DNA from: Chrysomallon squamiferum
Lineage: Eukaryota > Mollusca > Gastropoda > Neomphalida > Peltospiridae
Length of the DNA stretch: 64,000 nt
Assembly (NCBI GenBank): GCA_012295275.1
Contig: CM022666.1
Location: 11,862,577 to 11,926,576 of the forward strand
Reading direction: 5' to 3'
Shown here: positions 12,770 through 25,333 of the stretch, piece after piece
Numbering within the stretch: the first letter of the stretch is position 1
Layout: each line of letters begins with the position of its first letter
Notes under the pieces: generated by a model
What the model saw: the letters and a program-made list of their open reading frames with translations, nothing else
What the model was told of the DNA's origin: nothing
Databases searched by the model: none
Position numbers and translations under genes: made by a program

Positions 12770-14140
12770 TCTTCTATTATTACTGTTGTTCTCCTACAAC
12801 GTCTGTATCTATTTCTCACCATTACATCTGATATTTCTTTTGATAAAGCTACTACTATAACTACTACTACTATTGCTATTGTTACCTACTTCTACTACTA
12901 CTTCTACTACTACTAGTAGTACTTCTCCTACTATTTATACTACTGCTATAAATACTACTACTTCTACTACTACTAGTACTTCTACTACTACTACTACTGC
13001 TATTACTACTACTACTTCTACTACTACTACTTCTACTACTACTTCTACAACTACTATTACTACTACTACTACTACTAGTAGTACTTCTCCTACTATTTCT
13101 ACTACTGCTATTAATACTACTACTAGTACTTCTACTACTACTACTATTGCTACTACTACTTCTACTACTACTTCTACTACTACTAGTAGTACTTCTCCTA
13201 CTATTTATACTACTGCTATAAATACTACTACTTCTACTACTACTACTAGTACTTCTACCACTACTACTGCTATTACTACTACTACTACTTCTGCTACTAC
13301 TACTTACTACTACTACTACAACCACTACTACTACTACTACTAGTAGTACTTCTCCCACCATTTCTACTATTGCTTACTACTACCACTAGTACTTCTACTA
13401 CTACTACTATTGCTACTACTACTTACTACTACTACTTCTACTACTACTAGTAGTACTTCTCCCACCATTTATACCACTGCTATAATACTACTACTCTACT
13501 TACTACTTACTAGTACTACTACTACTACCACTTCACATTACTACTACTACTTCTACCACTACTACTTCTACTACTACTTCTACAACTACTATTACTACTT
13601 TACTACTAGTAGTAGTACTCCTCCCATTTATTTCACTACTGCTATTAATACTACCACTAGTACTTTCTACTACTACTACCATTTCATTGCTACTACTACT
13701 TTCACTATTTCTACTACTACTAGTAGTACTTCCCCCACCATTTTATACCACTGCTATAAATACTACTACTCTACTACTACTAGTAATTTCTACTTCTACC
13801 ACTACTGCTACTACTACTACTACTTACTACTACTTCTTACTTCACTACCACTACTAACACTACTCTACAACTACTATTACTACTTACCACTACTTCACTA
13901 CTCACTAACTACTACTACTACTACTGCTATTACTACTACTACTTCTACTACTACTACTACTACTACTTCTACTACTACTTCCACTACTGCTATTACTACC
14001 ACTACTTCTACTACTACTAGTACTTCTACTACTATTTCTACTACTGCTATTACTACTACTACTTCTACTACTACTAGTACTTCTACTACAATTTCTACTA
14101 CTGCTATTACTACTAGTCCTACTATTATTACTAATACTGG
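12700..14140. repeat. Imperfect trinucleotide array (GTT/ATT, then ACT/TAC)
   Basis: It starts with GTT and ATT runs (12704-12770). After a 70-base non-repeat leader comes about 1.3 kb of ACT triplets broken by TTCTACT, AGTACT and GCTATT words. Because the unit is three bases, frames stay open for long stretches on both strands (Thr/Ser-rich or Tyr-rich). These are repeat artefacts, not genes. From about 13,370 single-base slips break the triplet register. Confidence 0.93.
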
Positions 14141-16740
14141 CACTACAACTACTGCTTTTACTGCTAGATTACTACTGTTATCACCACTACAACTACTGTT
14201 ATCACCACTACAACTACTGCTTTTACTGCTAGATTACTACTGTTATCACCACTACAACTACTGCTTTTACTGTTAGATTACTACTGTTATCACCACTACA
14301 GATAAAGCTTTTACTGCTAGATTACTACTGTTATCAGCACTACAACTACTGCTTTTACTGCTAGATTACTACTGTTATCAGCACTACAACTACTGCTTTT
14401 ACTGCTAGATTACTACTGTTATCACCACTACAACTACTGTTATCACCACTACAACTACTGCTTTTACTGCTAGATTACTACTGTTATCACCACTACAACT
14501 ACTGCTTTTACTGATAGATTACTACTGTTATCAGCACTACAACTACTGCTTTTACTGCTAGATTACTACTGTTATCACCACTACAACTACTGCTTTTACT
14601 GTTAGCACCATTACAACTACTGCTTATACTGCTAGATTACTACTGTTATCACCACTACAACTACTGCTTTTACTGTTAGCACCATTACAACTACTGCTTA
14701 TACTGCTAGATTACTACTGTTATCAGCACTACAACTACTGTTATCACCACTACAACTACTGCTTTTACTGCTAGATTACTACTGATATCAGCACTACAAC
14801 TACTGCTTTTACTGCTAGATTACTACTGTTATCAGCACTACAACTACTGCTGCTTTTACTGCTAGATTACTACTGATATCACCACTACAACTACTGCTTT
14901 TACTGCTAGATTACTACTATTATCACCATTACAACTACTGCTTTTACTGCTACGATTACTACTGTTATCAGCATTACAACTACTGCTTTTACTGCTAGAT
15001 TACTACTGTTATCACCACTACAACTACTGCTTTTACTGATAGATTACTACTGATATCACCACTACAACTACTGCTTTTACTGTTATCACCACTACAACTA
15101 CTGCTTTTACTGCTAGATTACTACTGTTATCACCATTACAACTACTGTTTTTACTGTTAGATTACTACTGTTATCACCACTACAGATAAAGCTTTTACTG
15201 CTAGATTACTACTGTTATCAGCACTACAACTACTGCTTTTACTGCTAGATTACTACTGTTATCAGCACTACAACTACTGCTTTTACTGCTAGATTACTAC
15301 TATTATCACCATTACAACTACTGCTTTTACTGCTAGATTACTACTGTTATCACCACTACAACTACTGCTTTTACTGCTAGATTACTACTGTTATCACCAC
15401 TACAACTACTGCTTTTACTGATAGATTACTACTGTTATCAGCACTACAACTACTGCTTTTACTGCTAGATTACTACTGTTATCACCACTACAACTACTGC
15501 TTTTACTGTTAGCACCATTACAACTACTGCTTATACTGCTAGATTACTACTGTTATCACCACTACAACAACTGCTTTTACTGTTAGCACCATTACAACTA
15601 CTGCTTATACTGCTAGATTACTACTGTTATCAGCACTACAACTACTGTTATCACCACTACAACTACTGCTTTTACTGCTAGATTACTACTGATATCAGCA
15701 CTACAACTACTGCTTTTACTGCTAGATTACTACTGTTATCAGCACTACAACTACTGCTTTTACTGCTAGATTACTACTGATATCACCACTACAACTACTG
15801 CTTTTACTGCTAGATTACTACTATTATCACCATTACAACTACTGCTTTTACTGCTACGATTACTACTGTTATCAGCATTACAACTACTGCTTTTACTGCT
15901 AGATTACTACTGTTATCACCACTACAACTACTGCTTTTACTGATAGATTACTACTGATATCACCACTACAACTACTGCTTTTACTGTTATCACCACTACA
16001 ACTACTGCTTTTACTGCTAGATTACTACTGTTATCACCATTACAACTACTGTTTTTACTGCTAGATTACTACTGTTATCAGCACTACAACTACTGCTTTT
16101 ACTGCTAGATTACTACTGTTATCAGCACTACAACTACTGCTTTTACTGTTATCACCACTACAACTACTGCTTTTACTGTTATCACCACTACAACTACTGC
16201 TTTTACTGTTATCAGCACTACAACTACTGCTTTTACTGCTAGATTACTACTGTTATCACAACTACAACTACTGCTTTTACTGTTATCACCACTACAACTA
16301 CTGCTTTTACTGCTAGATTACTACTGTTATCACCACTACAACTACTGCTTTTACTGCTAGATTACTACTGTTATCACCACTACAACTACTGGTTATACTG
16401 CTAGATTACTACTGATATCACCACTACAACTACTGCTTTTACTGCTAGATTACTACTGTTATCAGCACTACAACTACTGTTATCACCACTACAACTACTG
16501 CTTTTACTGCTAGATTACTACTGATATCAGCACTACAACTACTGCTTTTACTGTTATCACCACTACAACTACTGCTTTTACTGCTAGATTACTACTGTTA
16601 TCAGCACTACAACTACTGCTTTTACTGCTAGATTACTACTGTTATCACAACTACAACTACTGCTTTTACTGTTATCACCACTACAACTACTGGTTTTACT
16701 GCTAGATTACTATTGTTATCACCACTACAGATAATGCAGT
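14141..16740. repeat. Minisatellite (about 44-bp unit with shorter variants) with higher-order duplication
   Basis: The basic unit joins CACTACAACTACTGC, TTTTACTGCTAGATTACTA and CTGTTATCACCA blocks for about 44 bases. Variants skip the GCTAGATTACTA block, giving about 21- and 30-base units. Marker variants recur at long range: CACTACAGATAAAGC at about 14295 and 15179, and TGCTACGATTACT at about 14948 and 15852. This shows a duplicated block with a period of about 0.88-0.90 kb. The array ends at about 16732, where a third CACTACAGATAA occurs. The unit seems to have grown out of the ACT array just upstream. Confidence 0.92.
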
Positions 16741-17088
16741 GTCGCGGTGCCCAAGCTTCTCGTTTTCACGCCCAGAGGATATTTAAGTTTAGAACACTAT
16801 GACAGGAATTAACACATTTTAAATTGTAACAGTAAAAGATATCCACTGGAAAAATAATATGTAAACAATATTAGTGTTTGAGTTATTTATTTATTTACAA
16901 ACGTATTATGTAACAACAATATACAAGAAAATAATCACAACACAATTACTTACGGTTTAGTGGAAATCTGAGTTAAAATCTGTTGAATCTTAATTTAAGA
17001 CGCAACCGGCGACGAAATAATCAAGTTAATATAATTTAAGTTATACAGAGATATGTGTTAAATAATAGTTACATTGCCTAATGACGAC

Positions 17089-17130
<42 letters not shown>

Positions 17131-18140
17131 AGAAAGGTATCACAACGCCAAACGCTTATCAAAGCCAGGCTAAGGTTTCAAGTTGTCTCCCGTGAACTCT
17201 GTTTTCATCAAACAGGACTTAGTGTTGTGCAATTGCCCGCTTGTTTCTGTTTCCAGACGCAGAATCAGAATTACGACTCAGTCTCCGATTCCTGTTTAAA
17301 TTAGATTCCTGCTAAATCAAAGACAAAAAACAGAAGTCACGTGCTGTGACAAATTTCAAATCTGACAGTTTGTGAACAAAACTCGCTGAATCTTGGCCGC
17401 TAATTAACGTAAGTTTAAAATTTAAAAACTGATTTAGAAGTGGGTTATCGCTTGTCGCTTCACGAATCCAAACTTAGTAGATTAATCAAATGTCTATAGT
17501 TAGTGTATGTAAAAGTTATGCATCTAATGAAACAGAATTTCACAGGTAACTAGGTTTTACGTTACACAAAGACGCGATTATCTATGTTCGTCACAATACA
17601 ACCTCTATTACTATTACTACCACTGTTACCTGTCTATTACCAACACCACCACCACCACCATTTCTATTTCTCATCATTATTTCTTAGAATTTCTTTTGAT
17701 GTAACTGCTACTACAACTACAATTACTGCTACTACTACAACTATTATTACTACTACTACTATTTTTACTGAAGTAATTTTTATTTTCCTATATGCAACAG
17801 AAAATTTAACTTTGAGTTACATTTACTTTTTAAATTTAAAACAAGATAGATAGCTATTTGAACTGACTCACATTTGCTCAGTTTGACAAAACACCTGTTA
17901 CAGCGTGTTATGCACACTGATACAATCATTTTTAATGTGCAACTATTAATGCAACAGCGGGTGGTTTATCTTAACATAAAACATTTAAAAAATATAACTG
18001 ATGGACTGATTTTATTGGAATCACAAAACGTACATTTCATTGTCACTAGTTTCGGTCACTAAATTGCTAATGCGAGGCAATCTCTGTTTCTGGCATATTA
18101 ATATGTACATTGTCCTTAAACTCAGATCTGCAAATCGTGT
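16741..18140. other. Intergenic DNA with poly-A run and a diverged dispersed repeat
   Basis: Poly-A covers 17093-17127. Bases about 17330-17600 share a diverged repeat with about 28193-28605: common words include AAAACTCGC, CCGCTAATTAAC/CCACTAATTAAC, TTTAAAATTTAA and TGCATCTAATGAAA. Bases 17655-17720 also resemble the leader of the ACT array near 12805-12855. Short triplet runs at 17700-17765 follow. No gene. Confidence 0.5.
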
Positions 18141-18149
18141 TGTAAACGT

Positions 18150-18545
18150 TTGTGTGTCTATATGCGTGTGTGTGTATGTGTGTGTGTACATGTATATATG
18201 TATATTTGTGTGTGTATATGTATGTATATATATTTGTGTGTATATATGTGTGTGTATATGTATGTATGTATATTTGTGTGTGTGTGTTTGTACATACATT
18301 TCACTTATATTACTATCATGTAATTATATTTGTTGTATAATTATCATTAAGAAGAGAATGTATACATACATACATACATACATATATATATATATATTTT
18401 TTATACGAATGTGTATATGTGTGTGTGTGTATATAGAATATATAGTCATTTCTCGTATGATATTTCTTATATTATATATGTACATCCATACATATATATA
18501 TATACACACACATACACAAACGCTTTCAAACACATACACACATTC
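18150..18545. repeat. TG/TATG/ATAC microsatellite cluster
   Basis: Mixed TGTG, TATG and TATA runs at 18150-18290 and 18360-18545, with a short unique spacer. All open frames (Val/Cys/Tyr or Thr/His repeats) come from the repeat. Confidence 0.93.
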
Positions 18546-19089
18546 GAACACTCTATTGGGGTTATAATCTTTAACCACAGACAATTAACATAAATATTGG
18601 ACATTTGCGCACTTCAGGTAATTATCTTGTTTATAAATAAATATCCTTCTTAAAGAAATGCTTGGAAGAAGACAATTTATTGCTATAGCTGAGTTATCTC
18701 ACAACAGCTGATGGTGTACCGCTAGCTGGTTTTGTTGTGAAGGAAGAGATTACTTTACTCAAGTTTTGTTTTTTCCATTTTTGATTTATGTTTGTCCAGT
18801 CACCTCCTCCGATAACTCACTGTGGTCTCAGCTGTGTTTGACATGATTTATATTTTCAAAGGAAAAGAGATTATAATTTCTGACAGAAAAGATTCTTTTT
18901 ATTACATGATGTGACTTACACTTTATTAAGTTTAATGTCTCCTTATTTCACAGGAGCGGTTTTATGTTCTTCAATAAGATATAATTCATATGCTTGTGGA
19001 TTTTTGGGATTCGATGTTAATAAAGTATCTGACGTTTGTCTGTTTACAAATAATTTCAGATCTTCGTTGACTGAACAGTAAGTGATAAA
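18546..19089. other. Intergenic DNA, nothing identified
   Basis: About 540 bases of AT-rich unique-looking sequence between two repeat tracts. No splice-coherent coding exon or RNA gene was recognised on either strand. Confidence 0.4.
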
Positions 19090-19091
19090 CA

Positions 19092-19092
<1 letters not shown>

Positions 19093-19189
<97 letters not shown>

Positions 19190-19197
19190 TAATAATA

Positions 19198-19295
<98 letters not shown>

Positions 19296-19345
19296 TATTA
19301 ATAATAATAATAATAATCATAAAATATTATTAATAATAAAACAAT
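19093..19345. repeat. AAT trinucleotide microsatellite
   Basis: Almost continuous AAT (ATT on the other strand) for about 240 bases, with a few AAAT slips. The minus-strand frame of Ile/Leu/Tyr runs is an artefact. Confidence 0.96.
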
Positions 19346-19749
19346 ATTTTAAATATCACGGTATTTTGGTGTTCCATTCAGTGTACTAAATACAGGCATT
19401 ATAGCAGTTTCTACTGAAACGAGCGCCTACGTGTTGTATTCGTCTTCTGTTACAACAAGTCAATATCTGAAGCCTTCCTGCTGATAAATAGGACTTTAAT
19501 ATTTTTATATTGGTTATCACAAATAAATTAAAAAACACGTCAGAGAAAGTGATACATATTTTATTTAGATTAATTCCTGGAGTAAATATCTGTTGAAAAG
19601 TTTTTCTTAATGAAAAAGTTTATTTAACCATTAAAATGCCCGTCACAAGAAAGAACATTGGGACATATTACGTGTATCTAAATAATAAATTATATTTTGT
19701 AATACTTTCAGAAATAAATTTCTTTGTATTTCTATTTCGTCAAAACTGT

Positions 19750-19797
<48 letters not shown>

Positions 19798-20170
19798 TAG
19801 ATATGTATGTATGTGTTTGTGTGTGTGTTTTAGTTACTTTACTTTAACTGCATGATGCTGAATCTTAACAGATATTATAAGTTTCTGTTTTAATTTTTTT
19901 TTATCAGTTTTTATTTAATACGTCCATTTTGTATGTTTAACTTACATTAACTGTTACTGATACGACTGGTTGTCTGTGAATGGTGCTATCGATGTCTGCT
20001 CTAACGTATTTCTCACAGCTGTGTTTAAACTGCAGGTTGTAATGAAATCAAACAAACTCTTGTCTGTCTTTCTTCTCACCCTTAAGCTCGTGCTGAGCCT
20101 CGCAGAAACACAGAACATTGTTAATTAATCAGACCGGACACACAACGGACTTTGTGAACATTTACAAAGC
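19346..20170. other. Intergenic DNA with a short CA run
   Basis: A CA run lies at about 19752-19792, followed by GATA/TATG words. Otherwise the sequence looks unique and AT-rich. No gene seen. Confidence 0.4.
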
Positions 20171-20174
20171 AATA

Positions 20175-20177
<3 letters not shown>

Positions 20178-20231
<54 letters not shown>

Positions 20232-20791
20232 GAGTGAATGTGCGTGTATGTGTGTGTGTATTTGACAGTTTTGACGAAATATATATTCATACAAACGTAC
20301 ATACTTACATACATTCAACATGTATACATATAACATACATACATACATACATAAATACATACATACATACATACATACATACATACATAAATACATACAT
20401 ACATACATACATACATACATACATACATACATACATACATACATAAATACATACGTACATACATACATACATACGCAAATATATACGTACATACATACAT
20501 AAATACATACATATATACATACATACATACATATACATAAATACATACATACATAAATACATACGTACATACATACATACATACATACATACATACATAC
20601 ATACATACATACATACATACATACATACATACATACATACATACATACATACATACATACATACATACATACATACATACATACATAAATACATAAATAC
20701 ATAAATACATACGTACATACATACATACATAAATACATACATACATATACATATATACATACATACATACATACATACATAAATACATACA

Positions 20792-20823
<32 letters not shown>

Positions 20824-20865
20824 CATACATACATACATACATACATACATACATACATACACAAA
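20178..20865. repeat. AT/AC run and a long ACAT tetranucleotide microsatellite
   Basis: AT then AC dinucleotides at 20178-20232, then about 530 bases of ACAT (20330-20862). Recurrent variant units such as AAAT and ACGT appear in small groups (for example GCAAATATATACGTAC near 20476), so this is not a perfect run. The Met-Tyr-Val-Cys frame of 247 codons on the minus strand is a repeat artefact. Confidence 0.97.
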
Positions 20866-21499
20866 CGTATTAGAATCCGTCTAAACGAGATTTTATTTTT
20901 TTAATTTCATTATTTAAAGTCCAAGTGATTCTATTTTGTAAGGATTTCTCTTCGTCTGCTTAAATTAATTACGTAACATTAAATACTTACTGTGTGAGAC
21001 GTGTAAAAAAATCTTTTTTAGACAGGTGTACACACGTTCATTGTTTTTGTAATAACAACGGCTGCAACAACAACGAAAACAATGATAAAATCATAATAAT
21101 GATGAGAAGTAATACTGTTGAGATGATGATGATGATATTGTTGATATTCTGGATAATGGGAGTGTTTAATGATGACAGTCATTATCATCATTATCATAAT
21201 TATCGTGCAGTGATTCTAAAAAGTAAAATCTTCATGTTAGATTTCGATCATTTCCGTTAGTCATCGAACTGTTAAACTTCGACTGTGATGTGTTGTGAAG
21301 TCTGAGAAATAATGTTAAACATTATAGCTCTGGGACTCAAATACTTTGTCCAGTAACGAACGTGATGAAGTGGACAGCAAGAAAAACATTCTTGTCAGCT
21401 GAGGTGAGCCGTCTTTAGAAGCACTCATCTTTCTGTAAGAGGTTATTCACACAAAATTTCTCTAAATTCACATCTCTGCGTCGATTCGTATTAACAAAC
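20866..21499. other. 3' flank of the GPCR gene; nothing further identified
   Basis: AT-rich sequence with an AAC and a GATGAT run near 21050-21150. It is probably 3' UTR or flank of the minus-strand GPCR. No convincing gene. Confidence 0.4.
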
Positions 21500-21501
21500 T
21501 A

Positions 21502-21703
21502 CAGTGAACTCCCGATTTAACGGACCTCGAGTCAAAGAACTTAGAATTTAACGGACAAAACCTTTGGCGGAATAATTTCTTAATTTCTGTTAGCAAACAC
21601 TCTAGATCATTTTATAGAGGATTATGTTATTTCTCCTTATTTTAATGAATGTATAAAAATATATTTAATTTAAATGACACTCCGTTAAATCGAGGATGAA
21701 CTG
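21502..21703. mobile_element. 202-bp MITE of the Tc1/mariner-pogo type
   Basis: The left end begins CAGTGAACTCCCGATTTAAC and continues GGAC. The right end, reverse-complemented, begins CAGTTCATCCTCGATTTAAC and continues GGA. That is a 23-base inverted repeat with a perfectly matched inner part. Both sides have the expected TA duplication (21500-21501 and 21704-21705). The interior is AT-rich with no coding capacity. The CAGT-N-GAxCxxCGATTTAACGGA pattern is typical of pogo/Tigger-type ends. Confidence 0.85.
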
Positions 21704-21810
21704 TAATTTGATGTATAAATTATAATAAATTCAGTAAATTCAATTCAAACGTTTGAAGAGTTAAAGTTTGATGCTTTCATTACCAGGACTATGATTTGAT
21801 ATGAACTCTA

Positions 21811-22818
21811 TCAAACCCTTACCCGGTTATCAGAGTTACGTTTGCAATAAGAACAATACAGAGTTTTGAATATTGATCGAAAATTATCTCCGAAGATTAG
21901 ATAAATTGCACAGTGTATTGAGAAATTCAGATGAAACAACACCTCAAAGCATCTGCGAAGGATGAGATCTGTGAGAGTAGGAGCCATTTCATACCACAGC
22001 AGTTTGATTGTCATCACAATCCGCATCAAATGACTCGGAGTGTGCAGAATAAGAAATATCACGGAAACAGAGAACAGCAGTTTAGAAGCTTTCATCTGCA
22101 TAGCCGAAGCCGTTCCCGTTTTATTTTTGGAATAGCTTGAAAGCCGGATACTTCTTTTCAGCGTCCTGCACATTGCCATACAGATTGCCATGTTGAAGGA
22201 GATCATGAGAACTAACGGGATCAGAAGCGTCAAAACTGTGTCTGTGTACGACATGGCAATCATAAGTGATTCAAACTCCACCAGTCCAGTGCATTCTTGT
22301 TTCCCGGCGTCGTCCACAATCCCAGTCGTCCACACACTGAAGCTGTAGATGAGGAGGGAGAGGATGACGATGAGTGCTGTCACACGGTGAGCTTTCGACG
22401 GGTTGCACCACGTCTTCACGTAGGCTGCCAGAGACACCCGGACGTAGTTTTCAAAGGTGATGCAGACGACAAACCACACAGAAAGAAATCCGCAGACGTA
22501 GCTCACGTACACTGTCGTCTGACACACGACCTCGGTGTTGAAGGCTGACACGTGAACCTGATACAGCCACACAACAAACAAAGACAGGAGGAAACCGATA
22601 TCGGAGAAACACTTGGCAGCCAGAAAAAACGCGCACGATTTTTTCTTCAGTTTGGGTGTAAAAAACACGATCGACGCCAGAACATTAGCGAAAATTCCAA
22701 CAGAGCAAATCACTGGCGTGACAATTATCTGAAAACGTCTCACCCATAAATAAATCTCTTCTGGCACTCCACTGCCAGAGTCATTTCTTCCCAGAGGGTT
22801 AGCCATAATGTCATCCAT
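21811..22818 (-). CDS. Intronless class A (rhodopsin-like) orphan GPCR, peptide-receptor type, 335 aa
   Basis: One uninterrupted frame with seven hydrophobic segments. The N-terminus is short with a sequon at N12. TM1 has GIFANVL (N45 as the conserved Asn). TM2 has D73. C99 before TM3 and C176 in extracellular loop 2 can form the usual disulfide. TM4 has W163, TM5 has a central Pro (LLIPLVL) and TM6 has HTPSH. It departs from class A norms: DRY is ENY (123-125), CWxP is LHTP, and NPxxY in TM7 is HCAIY. The E-N-Y and TPSH signature recalls invertebrate orphan neuropeptide receptors (FMRFamide or sex-peptide-receptor-like). The ligand cannot be inferred, but G-protein signalling from the plasma membrane is expected. 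The second Met (residue 5) is an alternative start. No intron is needed. Confidence 0.9.
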   Translation of the reverse strand: MDDIMANPLGRNDSGSGVPEEIYLWVRRFQIIVTPVICSVGIFANVLASIVFFTPKLKKKSCAFFLAAKCFSDIGFLLSLFVVWLYQVHVSAFNTEVVCQTTVYVSYVCGFLSVWFVVCITFENYVRVSLAAYVKTWCNPSKAHRVTALIVILSLLIYSFSVWTTGIVDDAGKQECTGLVEFESLMIAMSYTDTVLTLLIPLVLMISFNMAICMAMCRTLKRSIRLSSYSKNKTGTASAMQMKASKLLFSVSVIFLILHTPSHLMRIVMTIKLLWYEMAPTLTDLILRRCFEVLFHLNFSIHCAIYLIFGDNFRSIFKTLYCSYCKRNSDNRVRV

Positions 22819-25298
22819 TGTCCTAGAAGGTTTTTTGCTATTCTCTCAGAGTTTTAAATAGGAAATGAAAATTAGCAGCAAAAACTGGCACCGTGTCAGT
22901 ACAGGAAATGAAAATGGCCGAGTTGATGAGCATGGCGAACGAACTAAAACTACGGCTGTTTCCCAGTGTTTTTAGTAATGGAACTCCATCAGAAGTAAAC
23001 AAACTGCAATTTAGCTGTTCTTGTTAAAACAGAATTATTCATTTTGTGAAAAGTTCCATCCTGAGAGCTCACTATGGTAATTAAGAAAGCTGTTTTAATT
23101 AAGGAACTAGCTACAGTCTCATCTGTTGTGTTAAACCCGAGCTGGTTTCTCCTCACTAATCACTTAAGAAATGCTCTCTGCATTTCGCTTCTGTTTATCA
23201 TTCAAAGAACTTTTGAAAATTTATTAAATATGACAGTTGTTTTTCAGTATTTGTTTAATTATAAAGTTTTTGTTATTTCATTAATATTAGGTTTATTACA
23301 AGATTTGTAACAAGGAAACGTTTTGAATTTGAAAACCTTTCCACTTAGATTTTTTCTCAGTGTTTATCTTCTAGAGTTCAGATGGAAACCCAGTAACGTT
23401 GTAATTTTCCAATCGCTTTTCAGTTTCACCGTTGTCGTCAGAGACATATATCTCCCACTGCCTGAAATTAAGAGATTATGATACGTATCATTACACCTAT
23501 TGACGAAATCAATTCTCGTTTACTGATTATAATAATTTAATCAAATAACGTCCGTGCCATTCTTTGACATTTTAATTCGGTTAACCACCACTGGTCAGGC
23601 AATGTAGGAAACCCTCACATTTCTCTCACTGCTGTTACTGGTTCTAGTCTCTGCGCTGAAGTATAGTGAAGATGAGTTTAGTACAAAGCACGTGTTTATA
23701 TAAAAGTTTAACCTCTTTGTGACACAACAATGTTTTTAAACAGATGAACTGGAATTACCCATATAAAGTGATTACAAACTTTGGTTAATGAAACTCTGTG
23801 AACACCTCACAAGTTAACCATTTTTCCAACTGTCGTGTTCAAACGCCACACATTTTACTTCTCTTAAATTGTTTCTACACAATGAGCTAAAAACTGCGTC
23901 ATCCTCCAGCCAGATTCTGAAATAATCAAAAATTCATTCAAAATAATTGTTATAATCATAAAAATTATATAATTTAATATAAAATGTGTTACTTATTTGT
24001 ATAATTTGAAAATATGTAGATTATACGAGAAACAACAAAAGAACAAAAACCGAGAAGAAGAAGACGAACAATTCTTATATAAAATGAACAAAAGAGAAAA
24101 GAAGAACTTAAGAGAGACTCATATAAATTAAAATGTAAAATCAGAGAAGAGAGAAAATGAGAATTGTATGAACTGTTGAACTGAAGCAACTGCAGTGCTG
24201 TATAAACAGAAAAGACAGGCGAGTTATAGCACTGTGTGCATTATTCATCATTTGTCGATTCCCTTGTTTCTTGATTAGACCCAGCCTTTACTCGCTTCCA
24301 TTACAACCAAAATACTCACAAGTAGAACACGCACATTTCTTATAAGTTTTCTAATCTTCCTATGACAGTAAGAAATACATTAAAATATAATACACATAAA
24401 ATAATAGCATAAATATTTACTGATTTTGACTTAAGTGAATAAAATAACTAAGCTGGTTTGTAAATGTTTCATCCAGTTCAAATGCGCCATTTACGCTGTA
24501 ACCAATCAGCTTTCTCTAAATAAACTAATCAACCGATACACATGTTAAATCAATATTTGATAGCTCATTAATTAGGAGTGTTTGGAAACGATTAACACGC
24601 GAGATATAAACAGTTAACACCAAGAGGTATTAAAACGGCAGAAAAGAAAAGGAGAAGAAAAAAACCCACTAATAATAACAGTAAAAAAAATGATTATTTT
24701 GTCGTCAGAAGAAACTTTAGATGTTTATGGTACCTGATGAATTGAATATAAAACTGAAAAAAGAAAACGAAAGATAAAAATATGTTTAGTGCCGCTGCTT
24801 GTTCATTCTGTTTAAGTAAGAAACTGAATATCTTTTGTTTGTTAAATAGTTTGTCTGACATCTTGGGTTGGATGTGCTACAGAACACCATTTGGAAAAAG
24901 AAACAGAAAATAATTTCATTACTGCTTTTAGAATTACTAACGTTTCTAATAACTTTCTCTGTATTCATTTATCTTTTGTATAAAACGTACGTACCTAGGT
25001 ACCTACATGTAATGCACATATTACAAATATATCTATATATAATAGAGAGCAAAGAGAAAATACGAAGAGAACTATCGATCTGAAAGCACGGTGATTAACA
25101 TCATTAAATGTTAATTGTTATTTTCCAATCTCCGTAAGATACTTCTTCACAGCCGAGATTTTTAGTACCTCTCGTCTGCATGTCTTCAGATGTAAGAGGA
25201 AAAATGAATGAAGAAATCTGTCTATAAGTGAGCGTGTGTGTGCGTTTGCATATGTGTATGTATGTCTGTATATGCGTATGTGTATAAATTACATACGT

Positions 25299-25333
<35 letters not shown>

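Noticed and set aside
12873-14276. Thr/Ser-rich frames of 156 and 288 codons and their antisense Ser-rich partners, mucin-like at first sight
   Set aside because: A triplet array leaves frames open by default; both strands are open, units slip out of register, and no signal peptide or exon signals exist.
20121-20864. 247-codon minus-strand frame of Met-Tyr-Val-Cys repeats, plus similar frames in other registers
   Set aside because: Direct translation of the ACAT microsatellite; all registers are open and nothing but repeat is encoded.
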